A DNA stretch of 64,000 nt from Hymenobacter setariae. GTDB lineage: Bacteria > Bacteroidota > Bacteroidia > Cytophagales > Hymenobacteraceae. Shown in pieces: positions 55,201 to 62,159 of this stretch. A model generated the notes under the pieces. The model was not told where the DNA came from. It did no database searches and was given only the letters and a program-made list of their open reading frames with translations. How positions within the stretch are numbered: position 1 is the stretch's first letter; each line of letters opens with the position of its first letter. The stretch is from assembly GCF_007713685.1 (NCBI RefSeq), contig NZ_VMRJ01000001.1, positions 850,129 through 914,128 of the forward strand, given 5' to 3'. The position numbers were made by a program, and so were the translations under genes.

Positions 55201-55476
55201 GGCCTTCTCGTCGGCGTCGTTCTCTTTATTATTGAGCAGCCTGATTTTGTAGAGCAGCGCCCGCACGTAAGCCGGGGCGTTGTTTTCGCGCTTGGCCTGC
55301 TGATATATTTTTTCGACCAGCGGGGCGGCGGTGGCCGTCTGGTCTTTTTTGAGCAGGGCATCAATTTTCTTCCACTGCGCGGGCAGCGGTGGGTTAGGGC
55401 CGGGCGCGGCCGAATCGGCCAGAAAAGCAGTCATTAACAGCGAGCCAACTAGGCCAAGCAGCAGTAAGTAGCGCAT
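49240..55476 (-). CDS. Alpha-2-macroglobulin-like protein with thioester motif
   Basis: The protein has 2078 residues. A signal peptide or anchor (about 1-22) is followed by helical, TPR-like sequence to about 370, then macroglobulin domains. MG2-type RTFLFTDRAIYRPGQTLYFKG lies near 620-650. The bait and anchor region is followed by the A2M segment with ETALWQPALHTDATGDVVLEFQMPE, and the thioester domain has YPYECSEQ (Cys1525). The CxEQ thioester is intact, so covalent trapping of proteases is plausible. Bacterial A2Ms guard the periplasm or surface. A PBP1C gene is the usual neighbour but is absent; instead mreD lies upstream. The section at about 51690-52130 is much more AT-rich than the rest. 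Confidence 0.88.
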   Translation of the reverse strand: MRYLLLLGLVGSLLMTAFLADSAAPGPNPPLPAQWKKIDALLKKDQTATAAPLVEKIYQQAKRENNAPAYVRALLYKIRLLNNKENDADEKAIALLEADLKTAQFPARPILHSLLAGLYANYYNEHRYQLYERTPGAAPSADQATPGAADGGTSLATWDASRLGAAIVRHYYQSVEDEPQRQLKTTLAALGDLATGGDAEGRQRRPTLYDLLAQRAIAGLQDQELYITRPEQQFEPTDPKLFGSAQEFAALKLDAPAADSLNGQLHVLRLLQRFTTARLGADNLAALADVDLQRLDYLHGLTQDTDLGDQYEPALARLADAYKALPISTEFMARQAEAQREANPVAAVALARQAEARFPKSRGAARARTLRAQLEQPEVSFTATDIVVPGQPWRLNVTARNVTELRAWAYRITSKEWEQGAGYDPQDRPLAKRFARALKAAPAATWPLPLPAHPLDYKEHKSVAAGAALPAGYYLVLLSNKAVLSTDPAASSARGGTVTAYALLGASQLSLVHRPAASGATSLLLLDRATGAPLAGVKSQASFNVYNRAKQRDDHRLGDVRATGATGEVELPGPNPATDNLGREQLRNVRSWLGRDTLLTPLNGYYPGSPTATQAQRRTFLFTDRAIYRPGQTLYFKGILTETLGAKNSLLAGQPVSVRLVDVNGQTAQTLTFTTSEYGSFNGSLVLPAGLLNGEMTLQTDNGSLGFSVEDYKRPTFLVTLDSVPGRPQLGQQLTLNGRARAYAGQATDGATVKYRITRRELWPLFTEYGGSRGRRIYPPSGGRSSQEIAHGTTTTDAEGRFVLTFTPPLPATKSGRRWEPGYLFEITADVTDAAGETRTGTRNVVIGRNPLSLQLAGPELIDRQHLPAVTLLGTNATGEPLPATGTLRLLARRYRPNPPGVPGPAPETPDNEAPAELVKTLPFDTKTSATLDLGALLAGVPTGRYRLEAQAAAPDTAAHARLDFVLYDTQASTVPYATPDWFAVPADTVAPGGRTLVLLGSREADARILLEVERGGQLLRQEWLTLKAGEQRRLEVESGLATALGPLHIHTTQVRDGRLYRHDATVQVVEEPQPLRLSIATFRDRLQPGQKETWRVTIRQANGRPAEAELLATLYDQSLDVFRKHSFEELDFSGEYYPARFGWQGNFEGVNSESLDGTTDADSDLEIVNYPELNDWQQHLAETVEIRERIVYSRGKRRVMLTRTVRGGLAPQADSAPANAMRSMAAAAPAPPKVDTVKFTPPVVAKDSEVRSSQTAHSKQENQQGPDLATVATRTDFRETALWQPALHTDATGDVVLEFQMPEAVTRWQLLALAHDKQLHTGQLARQLVTQKEIQITPNAPRFLRPGDTFTFPAKFSNLTDRTLSGTAQLFLLDAATGQDLTSQLLKGNAQQSVTAAAHQSVALGWQLSLPADFAPTAVTYRVVAQAGGEDAKGKRTKKQAAPSAIYSDGEENTLPVLPNKILITESLPLPIVGPGTRTFELKKLTSTSSSTRRNYSLTLELTANPAWYAVQSLPYLMEYPYECSEQVFSRLYANLLAAQILKANPRFKTMLAEWQRQAQSGTATQREQLSSKLAQNQDLKNLLLQETPWVRDAQTETERLARLGTLFDEPRLQAETTRALAKLQAMQLPDGSFPWFEKMPADRYITQLIVAGFGKLKKLGAFDASQNDVASPLLQNALRYLDGATARDYAELRQQKGVKLAADHLGDLAVQALYARSFWTQPAPAATAQAAYTYYRGQAATYWPAQSRYLQAQLALTLHRENKAAPATQAILRALTENALHSPDLGMYWKDVRGGYYWREAPTETQATLIEAFDEIKNDQKSVEEMKLWLLTQKQTQHWESTRATADACYALLLRGTDWTATAPTLQATVGGQPAPAAPAQAGTGYLKTTWPAAEVKPALGKVTLTKPSPGVAWGALYWQYFEDLDKVTPATTPLSLERQLYRETRTASGPQLEPLTAATPLRVGDALVVRLVLRTDRALEYVHLKDQRAAGLEPLNQLSGYRYQNGLGYYESPRDAATNFFLGVVPRGTHVFEYRLRASQAGDFSGGLSQVQCLYAPEFGAQSAGQRLHIAEATK

Positions 55477-55533
55477 GGGAAACACAACAGTGATACCCCA
55501 AAGATGCCAGAACCGCGCCAAGTGCACATTTAG

Positions 55534-55581
55534 CAAGGAGCAATGCGCAGACTACTTAGTCAGTCTGTCAATTGCTCCTTG
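55534..55581 (-). terminator. Hairpin downstream of mreD
   Basis: CAAGGAGCAAT (55534-55544) and its exact reverse complement (55571-55581) enclose CAGACT/AGTCTG, giving a two-part hairpin four bases after the mreD stop. There is no T run, so it could either terminate or protect the mre mRNA end. Confidence 0.55.
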
Positions 55582-55584
55582 AAC

Positions 55585-56118
55585 CTACCCCCTCCCCCGC
55601 CGCACCGGGAAGAATAACAACTGCACTATCAGCATAACTACGCTGGTGTATAAGATGCTCACACCCACCCGCCCTAGGGTGACGAGCGGGTGCTGCAAGG
55701 AACCCAGCTCGAGGAAGAAAAAGGCTAAGTGATGCACCGTCACGAGCAGCGAGAGGTACACCAAAAACCACTGCCAGCCCATCTGGTGCACGTTCACAGT
55801 GTCCTGGGCATCGTAGCCATCGCGCGGGGTGAGCAGGCGCAGCACCCACGGCCGTAGGTAGGCCAGCAGCACGGCCGCGGCGGCGTGCAGCCCGCCCGTA
55901 TCGTGCGCAATATCAACAGCAAAGCCCATGCAAAAACCTAGCAGCAGCTGCAAGGCAATGGGCGTATTGATGGGCAAGAACAACAGAAACCCTAGGTAGA
56001 AGAAATTCCAGCCCAGGCCAAACAGTACCACGCTGCTGTTGTCGAACAACAGCACGTAGAGGCCTACATAGAGGGCGAAGCGCAGTAGCTGTCCGCCGAT
56101 GGTTGCGACGATGCTCAT
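55585..56118 (-). CDS. mreD: Rod shape-determining protein MreD
   Basis: The protein has 177 residues and five or six membrane helices, including FLLFLPINTPIALQLLLGFCMGFAVDI and GLHAAAAVLLAYLRP (segments given in order). These fit MreD, the inner-membrane partner of MreC in the elongasome that guides lateral cell-wall growth. The start overlaps the end of mreC by four bases (ATGA), so translation is probably coupled. Downstream genes for PBP2 and RodA, often found in this operon, are missing here; an A2M gene follows instead. The sequence is divergent, as is usual for MreD, and the call rests strongly on position. Confidence 0.88.
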   Translation of the reverse strand: MSIVATIGGQLLRFALYVGLYVLLFDNSSVVLFGLGWNFFYLGFLLFLPINTPIALQLLLGFCMGFAVDIAHDTGGLHAAAAVLLAYLRPWVLRLLTPRDGYDAQDTVNVHQMGWQWFLVYLSLLVTVHHLAFFFLELGSLQHPLVTLGRVGVSILYTSVVMLIVQLLFFPVRRGRG

Positions 56119-57143
56119 GGCTTTTTGGCTTTAGCGGCTTGGGCCTGGGCCGCCTTCACGGGGGCCGGCAGCTCGCCGGTATGCTGCTCTAAGGAATCGC
56201 GCTCGGCGCGGGGCGGCGTGGGCACCACGTACACGTAGGTGAGGCGGCTAAAATCGACCCCTAGGCGCAGCGTTACGGTCGAAAAATTCTTATTGGGCTC
56301 GGTCGTGAACGACTCAATAGTGCCGATAAATACGCCGGCTGGAAACACCGAGTTATAGCCCGAGGTCACCACCGAATCGCCCTTCACGAGCTTGTTTTGG
56401 CGCGGAATGTAGTCGAGCATGGCGTGCGAGTAGTCAGTACCCTCCGGCCAGCTCACGCTGCCAATGGTGCCATCGCGCTTGATTTGGGCCGCCACTTGCA
56501 GCTTGGAGTGCAGCACCGAGGCCACGCGGGCGTAGTGCGCGCTCACGGCTTGCACTTTGCCTACCACCCCCGCCGCACTGATAACGCCGCGGTCGGGCTG
56601 CACACCATCGGCACTGCCTACGTTCAGGGTCAAGTAGTTATCTACGTCGCGCAGCGAGTTATTAATCACGCGCGCTGGCACTAGCGGCAGGGTGGCCTGC
56701 TTGCTGCCACCTAGAAGCAGCGTGTCGGGCCGTAGCGAGTTTTGAGCTTTCAGCTTGGCATTTTGCGCGAGCAGGCCCTGGCCCTGCGCCGTCAATACCT
56801 GTGGGGTAGCGGGGTGCAGGTGGCGGTACACGATGCGGCCCAGCGTGTCGCGGCCCACGGGCAGCGAGTCGGCTTCGCGGTGCGCAAAATCGGGGGGGAA
56901 GAGCTGGCGGCGCAGCTGGGCATTGTCAGCTTGCAGCTGCTTATTCAGCTCATCGAGCCGGAAGTAGTCAGTGACCTGAGTGCGGCGAGCCAGCAGCACG
57001 CCCATATAGGCATTGGCCGAGTTGAAAAACGCGGCCCGCTGGTACGAGCTGTTGGTCAAGAAGAAGTACAAGCTCACCACCTCCAGCAGCACAAAGAGCA
57101 TAACTCCTTGGTAGCGCAGCAAAAAAGCAATGAGATTACGCAT
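56115..57143 (-). CDS. mreC: Rod shape-determining protein MreC
   Basis: The protein has 342 residues. One N-terminal membrane helix (about 8-28) is followed by a coiled coil (about 60-110, RLDELNKQLQADNAQLRRQL). The beta-barrel periplasmic domain has ARVINNSLRDVDNYLTLNVGSADGV, AAGVVGKVQAVSAHYARVASVLH and VTSGYNSVFPAGVFIGTI, given in order. MreC forms filaments in the periplasm and activates PBP2. A Lys/Ala/Pro-rich tail ends the protein. It lies 109 nt downstream of mreB, with a large hairpin between, and overlaps mreD by four bases. Confidence 0.94.
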   Translation of the reverse strand: MRNLIAFLLRYQGVMLFVLLEVVSLYFFLTNSSYQRAAFFNSANAYMGVLLARRTQVTDYFRLDELNKQLQADNAQLRRQLFPPDFAHREADSLPVGRDTLGRIVYRHLHPATPQVLTAQGQGLLAQNAKLKAQNSLRPDTLLLGGSKQATLPLVPARVINNSLRDVDNYLTLNVGSADGVQPDRGVISAAGVVGKVQAVSAHYARVASVLHSKLQVAAQIKRDGTIGSVSWPEGTDYSHAMLDYIPRQNKLVKGDSVVTSGYNSVFPAGVFIGTIESFTTEPNKNFSTVTLRLGVDFSRLTYVYVVPTPPRAERDSLEQHTGELPAPVKAAQAQAAKAKKP

Positions 57144-57151
57144 AAACAGTT

Positions 57152-57242
57152 GTCATGTTGACGAAGGAAGCATCTTGGTAGGCTAGGGTTAGTTTTTAGC
57201 ACTAACGCCAGCCTGCCAAGATGCTTCCTTCGTCAGCATGAC
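57152..57242. repeat. 33-bp inverted repeat inside the mre operon
   Basis: Arms at 57152-57184 and 57210-57242 match 31 of 33 as reverse complements, around a 25-nt segment with a small GTTAG/CTAAC hairpin. It lies between mreB and mreC, both on the minus strand. The GTCATG..GACGAAGGAAGC style of the arms resembles dispersed palindromic repeats of this lineage as I remember them. It may cut or stabilise the mRNA and so set the mreB to mreC ratio. Confidence 0.7.
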
Positions 57243-57252
57243 GAATAAGAAA

Positions 57253-58278
57253 TTAGGTGAGTAGCACGCCCCGGAAGGCCACGATATCCTTGATGGCCTT
57301 GCCGGTGCCGCGCACCACAGCCCGCAGCGGGTCTTCGGCAATGTGGATGGGCAGCTTAGTCTTGGCGGCCAAGCGCTTGTCGAGGCCGCGCAGCAAGGCG
57401 CCGCCACCCGTCAGATGAATGCCGTTCTCGTAGATATCGGCCGACAGCTCGGGCGGACTGATTTCCAAGGCTTTCAGCACAGCTTCCTCGATTTTAGCCA
57501 CCGACTTGTCGAGCGCAATGGCGATTTCGGAAGACGTTACTTTAATCACCTTCGGGATGCCCGTCATCAGGTCACGGCCGCGCACCTCGTAGTCGGGGGG
57601 CGTTTGGTCGAGCTCGGTGAGAGCTGCGCCCACTTCGATTTTGATACGCTCGGCCGAGCGCTCGCCGATGAGCAGGTTATGCTGGCGGCGCATGTAGTCG
57701 AGAATGTCCTGGTTGAATACGTCGCCGGCCGTCTTGATAGATTGGTCGCAGACGATACCCGACAGGGCGATAACGGCGATTTCAGTGGTACCACCTCCGA
57801 TGTCGATTATCATCGAGCCCACGGGCTGCTCCACGTCGATGCCGATGCCGATGGCGGCGGCCATGGGCTCCTGTATCATCCACACCTCCTTGGCCCCGGC
57901 GTGCTCGGCCGAGTCGCGCACAGCGCGCTTCTCTACCTCTGTGATGCCGCTCGGAATGCAGATAACCATGCGGTGCGAGGGTTGAAACAGGCGCGTGCGA
58001 GTGTCGATGAGTTTGATAAGACCCTTTATCATCTCCTCCGCGGCGTGGAAGTCGGCAATAACGCCGTCTTTCAAAGGCCGGATGGTCTTGATGTTATCGT
58101 GGGTCTTTTCGTGCATCTGCTGGGCTTTGCTGCCCACGGCGATGACTTTATTAGTAGTGCGGTCTTTGGCAATGATGCTAGGCTCATCCACCACGATTTT
58201 ATCGTTGTGAATGATGAGCGTATTGGCCGTGCCCAGGTCAATGGCGATGTCGCTGGTCAGGAAGTTGAAGAAGCCCAT
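57253..58278 (-). CDS. mreB: Rod shape-determining protein MreB, actin-like
   Basis: The protein has 341 residues. DIAIDLGTANTLI is the phosphate-1 loop, IDIGGGTTEIAVIALSG the phosphate-2 loop, and HLTGGGALLRGLDKRL the adenosine motif. MVICIPSGITEVEKRAVRDSAEHAGA is the connecting segment. MreB polymerises under the membrane and directs the wall-synthesis machinery along the cell width. Its presence with mreC and mreD suggests a rod-shaped cell. The gene starts 77 nt downstream of purH on the same strand and has its own -7 box (58317-58324). Confidence 0.97.
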   Translation of the reverse strand: MGFFNFLTSDIAIDLGTANTLIIHNDKIVVDEPSIIAKDRTTNKVIAVGSKAQQMHEKTHDNIKTIRPLKDGVIADFHAAEEMIKGLIKLIDTRTRLFQPSHRMVICIPSGITEVEKRAVRDSAEHAGAKEVWMIQEPMAAAIGIGIDVEQPVGSMIIDIGGGTTEIAVIALSGIVCDQSIKTAGDVFNQDILDYMRRQHNLLIGERSAERIKIEVGAALTELDQTPPDYEVRGRDLMTGIPKVIKVTSSEIAIALDKSVAKIEEAVLKALEISPPELSADIYENGIHLTGGGALLRGLDKRLAAKTKLPIHIAEDPLRAVVRGTGKAIKDIVAFRGVLLT

Positions 58279-58316
58279 TATAGAAAAGGCGGCGAGAAGC
58301 AGAGGAAATGAATAGA

Positions 58317-58324
58317 CAAAGGTA
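58317..58324 (-). promoter_or_regulatory. Putative mreB -7 box
   Basis: TACCTTTG on the minus strand fits TAnnTTTG; the start would be near 58311, 33 nt before mreB. The nearest TTG upstream is 25 nt away, too far for the usual spacer, so this is a partial match. Confidence 0.4.
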
Positions 58325-58355
58325 CGGCCGAAACGGCCGCCCTAACGTCCAACTT

Positions 58356-59879
58356 TTAGTGCTTAAAGTGCCGCACCCCGGTCAGCACCATTGCCAGCCC
58401 TAGGCGGTCGCAAGCATCGATGCTGTCTTGGTCCTTAATGGAGCCGCCGGGCTGCACCACGGCGCGCACGCCAGCGGCCGCCGCAATCTCGACGCAGTCG
58501 GGGAAAGGGAAGAAGGCGTCGGAGGCCATTACGGCCCCTTTCAGGTCGAAGCCGAAGCTGCCAGCCTTCTCAATGGCTTGGCGCAGGGCATCGACGCGCG
58601 AGGTTTGGCCCACACCCGAAGCCAGCAACTGGCCAGCGCGCGCCAGCACAATGGTGTTGCTCTTGGTGTGCTTGCAGATTTTAAGGGCGAACTCCAGCGC
58701 CTCGGTCTCGTCGTCGGTCGGGGCCGACTTGGTTACGGTGCGGAAGTCCTGGGCCGACTCGGTTTGCAGGTCGGCATCTTGCTCGATAACGCCGTTAAGC
58801 AAGGTCTTAATCTGCTTTTTGGGGAAGTCCACCGGCTTTTGGCGCAGCAAAATGCGGTTCTTCTTGCTTTGCAGCAGTGGCTGCGCATCGGCGGCGAAGC
58901 TAGGCGCGATGAGCACCTCAAAGAACAGCTTGTTCAGCTCTTCGGCGGTGGCTAGGTCTACTTCCTTGTTCACGATGATGACACCGCCGAAAGCCGATAC
59001 TGGGTCGCAGGCTAGGGCATTAACGTAGGCCGTGTGCAGGGTTTCGGCCTGGGCTACGCCGCAGGCGTTGGTGTGCTTGAGGATAGCCACGGCGGGTGGG
59101 CCTTCGGCAAACTCGCGCATGAGCTGCACGGCGGCATCTACGTCTACCAGGTTGTTGTAGCTCAGTTGCTTGCCGTGCAACTGGTCGAATAGAGCGCTTA
59201 GGTCGCCGTGGAAGGCCCCGCTCTGGTGCGGGTTCTCGCCGTAGCGCAGCACGGTGCTGGGGCCTTGGCTGCCACCTTCGAGGCTGGTACCCTGGCTCAC
59301 GTATTTGAAAATCTCGGTATCGTAGTGGCTAGTAGCGGCGAAGGCCGCAGCGGCATACTGGCGGCGGTCTTCTAGGGTGGGGCTACCGTTGGTTTTTTCG
59401 AGCAGCTCGGTTACGGCCTCGTACTGGTCGCGCGAGCTTACTACCAGCACGTCGCGGTAGTTTTTGGCGGCGGCGCGCAGCAGCGCAATGCCGCCGATAT
59501 CAATTTTTTCAATCACGTCGGCCTCAGGCGCGCCGCTGGCCACGGTTTCTTCAAACGGGTACAAGTCAACCACGACTAGGTCGATGGGCGGAATGCCATG
59601 TTGCTGCGCCTGGGCCAAGTCGCCGGGCTCGTGGCGGCGGTGCAGGATGCCGCCGAATACCTTAGGGTGCAACGTCTTGACGCGGCCGCCAAATACTTCA
59701 GGAAAGCCAGTAAGGTCTTCCACGGCCGTGACTTCGGCGCCTTGCTCTTCTAAAAACTTTTGGGTACCGCCAGTGGAGTACAGCTGCACACCGAGGCGGC
59801 GCAGCGTGGCTACCAGCGGGGCCAGCCGGTCTTTGTGGTACACTGAAAGCAGGGCGGCGCGAATGGGTTGGTCGGACAT
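58356..59879 (-). CDS. purH: Bifunctional AICAR transformylase / IMP cyclohydrolase
   Basis: The protein has 507 residues, the normal PurH length. The N-terminal MGS-like cyclohydrolase domain (about 1-195) has LYSTGGTQKFLEEQG, GRVKTLHPKVFGGIL and EKIDIGGIALLRAAAKN. The transformylase domain has LRYGENPHQSGAF, AAVAILKHTNACGVA-type and GQTSRVDAL segments; Lys-His-Thr-Asn-Ala-Cys-Gly at about 270 is the catalytic stretch. PurH performs the last two steps of de novo purine synthesis in the cytoplasm. The order purH-mreB is common in Bacteroidota. A TTG-N20-TACCTTCG promoter precedes it. Confidence 0.97.
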   Translation of the reverse strand: MSDQPIRAALLSVYHKDRLAPLVATLRRLGVQLYSTGGTQKFLEEQGAEVTAVEDLTGFPEVFGGRVKTLHPKVFGGILHRRHEPGDLAQAQQHGIPPIDLVVVDLYPFEETVASGAPEADVIEKIDIGGIALLRAAAKNYRDVLVVSSRDQYEAVTELLEKTNGSPTLEDRRQYAAAAFAATSHYDTEIFKYVSQGTSLEGGSQGPSTVLRYGENPHQSGAFHGDLSALFDQLHGKQLSYNNLVDVDAAVQLMREFAEGPPAVAILKHTNACGVAQAETLHTAYVNALACDPVSAFGGVIIVNKEVDLATAEELNKLFFEVLIAPSFAADAQPLLQSKKNRILLRQKPVDFPKKQIKTLLNGVIEQDADLQTESAQDFRTVTKSAPTDDETEALEFALKICKHTKSNTIVLARAGQLLASGVGQTSRVDALRQAIEKAGSFGFDLKGAVMASDAFFPFPDCVEIAAAAGVRAVVQPGGSIKDQDSIDACDRLGLAMVLTGVRHFKH

Positions 59880-59966
59880 ATAAAACGGGGAGCAGTGAAG
59901 CGCAAAAAATGGAGAAACCGCGGGCGGTGGCCGGGCTAGGCCGGTGCAGTGAGCGGTTTGATGCCG

Positions 59967-59997
59967 CGAAGGTACACCCGCTAGCAGGCGTCCCCAA
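59967..59997 (-). promoter_or_regulatory. purH promoter
   Basis: On the minus strand TTG (59997-59995), a 20-nt spacer and TACCTTCG (59974-59967) fit the Bacteroidota promoter with one mismatch. The start would be near 59961, with an 80-nt leader. Confidence 0.5.
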
Positions 59998-60116
59998 GCT
60001 GCCCGCCGGCCTCCTAGCGCTCCGCATTTAGTACACTAGAGGTAACTCGCAGGGCCCTTTTACAGTTAAGATTAGTTCATACGGCACTCATTTTGACCGA
60101 CTCGCGCTCTTATTTT

Positions 60117-61352
60117 ATGCTAAAGGACTTACCATCGGCTGTTACCGCCCAGTCGCTGTCGCCCTTACTTCCGCTTGGCGTGGCGTGCGCCAGCTGTCCG
60201 CCTACCCCAGCCCTGGCCGTGACTACGGCCGCTCGCTTGGCCCCGCACCTATTGGCCCGCGCCGCTGACACCGACCAAGTGGGTGGCTTTCCGACTCAGG
60301 AATTTGCTTGGCTGCGCGAGGCCGGGCTACTCACGGCCGCGCTGCCTACTGCCCTAGGTGGCATGGGCCTAGGCGAGCCTACCGCTGCGCTGGCGCTGCT
60401 GCAAGTACTCTACCACGTGGGCCGTGGCAACCTAGCCGTAGGGCGCTTGTTTGAGGGCCACGTCAATGCCTTGCTGCTAATACAGCGCTTTGGCACACCG
60501 GCCCAAATAACTCGGTTTGCGGCCGATGCCCGCGCAGGCCACGTGTTTGGGGTTTGGAACACCGAGAACCCGGCCCGCGGCGTGCGGCTGGAGTTTCTGG
60601 CCGATGGGCGCTACCGCCTGCACGGTGCCAAAACGTTTGCCTCGGGGTCAGGCCATATCACGCGGCCGCTGCTCACGGGCGCGCTGCCCGGCAACCACGG
60701 CTGGCAAATGCTGGTGCTGCCTGCTGACGAACAGCGGCCCGCGCTAGACCGCAGCTTTTGGCGGCCCCTAGGCATGCGGGCCACCGCTAGCTTTATCGCC
60801 GACTTCGAGCGCCTCGAAATCGAAAATGACTGCCTACTAGGCAAGCCCAATGACTACTACAAACAGCCGTGGTTTGGGGGCGGCGCGGTGCGCTTTGCAG
60901 CGGTGCAGCTAGGTGGCGCCGCGGCGGTGCTCGACGAAACCCGACGCTTTTTGCGCAGCCTAGGCCGCACCGACGACCCCTACCAGCGCCAGCGCCTGGG
61001 CGAGATGCTGACCATGCACGAAGCCGGCCAAGGCTGGCTACGCGGCGCCGCAAGCCGCGTGCCGCTGCCGGTGCAAGCCAGTGATGTTCCTGCCCCAGCC
61101 GCCATTAGCGCGGCCTTGGCCTACGCCAACCTCATGCGCACCGCTACCGAAGAAATCTGCCTCCGCACCTTGCAGCTGGCCGAGCGCTCGGTGGGCGCGC
61201 GGGGCCTGCTGCAGCCTGAGCCCTTCGAGCGCCTGCACCGTGACCTCACACACTACTTGCGCCAGCCCGCCCCCGACGCCATTCTGGCCGAGGCAGGCCG
61301 CTTTGCACTTGACTCAGACAAGCCCAGCTTTGAGCTGTGGCAACCGCTGTAG
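60117..61352 (+). CDS. Acyl-CoA dehydrogenase-like flavoprotein
   Basis: The protein has 411 residues. An N-terminal helical domain (LREAGLLTAALPTALGGMGLG) leads to a middle domain with FGVWNTE and LHGAKTFASGSGH, then a helical C-terminal domain. These fit the acyl-CoA dehydrogenase fold with FAD. The usual FAD segment TxxG in the middle domain is altered, and the C-terminal catalytic Glu is hard to place, so it may act on an unusual or non-CoA substrate, for example as a hydroxylase-type relative. The ATG at 60117 is preferred to the TTG at 60093. A deacetylase and a methyltransferase follow on the same strand; together they look like one operon. Confidence 0.82.
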   Translation: MLKDLPSAVTAQSLSPLLPLGVACASCPPTPALAVTTAARLAPHLLARAADTDQVGGFPTQEFAWLREAGLLTAALPTALGGMGLGEPTAALALLQVLYHVGRGNLAVGRLFEGHVNALLLIQRFGTPAQITRFAADARAGHVFGVWNTENPARGVRLEFLADGRYRLHGAKTFASGSGHITRPLLTGALPGNHGWQMLVLPADEQRPALDRSFWRPLGMRATASFIADFERLEIENDCLLGKPNDYYKQPWFGGGAVRFAAVQLGGAAAVLDETRRFLRSLGRTDDPYQRQRLGEMLTMHEAGQGWLRGAASRVPLPVQASDVPAPAAISAALAYANLMRTATEEICLRTLQLAERSVGARGLLQPEPFERLHRDLTHYLRQPAPDAILAEAGRFALDSDKPSFELWQPL

Positions 61353-61403
61353 ATTGAGTTTTGTAGTTCGAGCCACCTTCTTTTCGCCTCTACGCAGCAT
61401 CCC

Positions 61404-62159
61404 TTGTCTTCTCCCGATTCTCCCTTTCTCGCCTACCCCAGGCGGCCCGCCGACTTTGCTGCGACCCTAGGTTCCACCGTCATCGTCATTCCGCACCCCG
61501 ATGATGAGGCGCTGGGCTGCGGCGGCCTATTGGCACTTTTACGCCAGGCTGGCCAGCCCGTAGCAGCCGTGCTCACCAGCGATGGCAGCCAGTCGCACCC
61601 GCACTCCCAAGATTTTTCGGCTGTGGCCCGGCGCGAGCTGCGCTACGCCGAGCTGCGCCACGCCCTGAGCGTGCTCGGGGTAGACGAGCGCGATGACAAT
61701 GTGCGCTACCTGCATTTGCTCGACGGCTCACTGCCCACCGAGGGCCAGCCCGGCTTTGCGGAAGCGGCGGCGCAGCTCGCCGATTTTCTGCGCGAAAAGC
61801 AGCCCGACACCGTGCTGGTGCCCTGGCGCCGCGACCCCCACCCCGACCACCGCGCCACCAGCCAGCTTACGGCCGCGGCGCTGGTACAATTGCCGCAGCC
61901 CCCGCGCCGCGTCGAATACGTGGTGTGGGCCTGGGAGCGCGCCGCTCCCGAAGACCTACCTAGGGCAGAGGAAGCCGTGGGCTTTCAGCTCGACATTGCG
62001 CCCGTACTAAACCAAAAGCAGCGCGCCATCCGGGCACACCGCTCGCAGTTGGCGCCGGGCATCATCACCGACGACCCCAGCGGCTTTCTGCTGTCCGAAT
62101 CTATGCTCGCGCATTTTGCCCAGCCTACCGAAGTCTTTCTAGAAGCTCCCACCTTATGA
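61404..62159 (+). CDS. PIG-L family deacetylase
   Basis: The protein has 251 residues. The zinc and catalytic motif PHPDDE (30-35) is followed by GCGGLLALL, and the third His is in DPHPDHRAT. This is the LmbE/PIG-L fold, whose members remove N-acetyl groups from GlcNAc-containing compounds such as mycothiol and bacillithiol precursors or glycolipids. The start is a TTG at 61404: the frame is continuous with the upstream stop codon and offers no ATG before the conserved motif. It begins 51 nt after the dehydrogenase gene and overlaps the methyltransferase gene by four bases (ATGA). The acceptor is unknown; bacillithiol is possible but GC context and motif spacing do not single it out. Confidence 0.9.
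   Translation: MSSPDSPFLAYPRRPADFAATLGSTVIVIPHPDDEALGCGGLLALLRQAGQPVAAVLTSDGSQSHPHSQDFSAVARRELRYAELRHALSVLGVDERDDNVRYLHLLDGSLPTEGQPGFAEAAAQLADFLREKQPDTVLVPWRRDPHPDHRATSQLTAAALVQLPQPPRRVEYVVWAWERAAPEDLPRAEEAVGFQLDIAPVLNQKQRAIRAHRSQLAPGIITDDPSGFLLSESMLAHFAQPTEVFLEAPTL

Noticed and set aside
57343-58311. A 322-codon open frame on the plus strand opposite mreB
   Set aside because: It is antisense to a clearly coding mreB, encodes His/Gly/Arg/Val-rich sequence typical of the reverse of GC-rich genes, and has no recognisable motif or start context.
61404-62159. Bacillithiol deacetylase BshB
   Set aside because: The PIG-L motif fits, but the segment after PHPDDE and the neighbours (no BshA or BshC) do not single out BshB.
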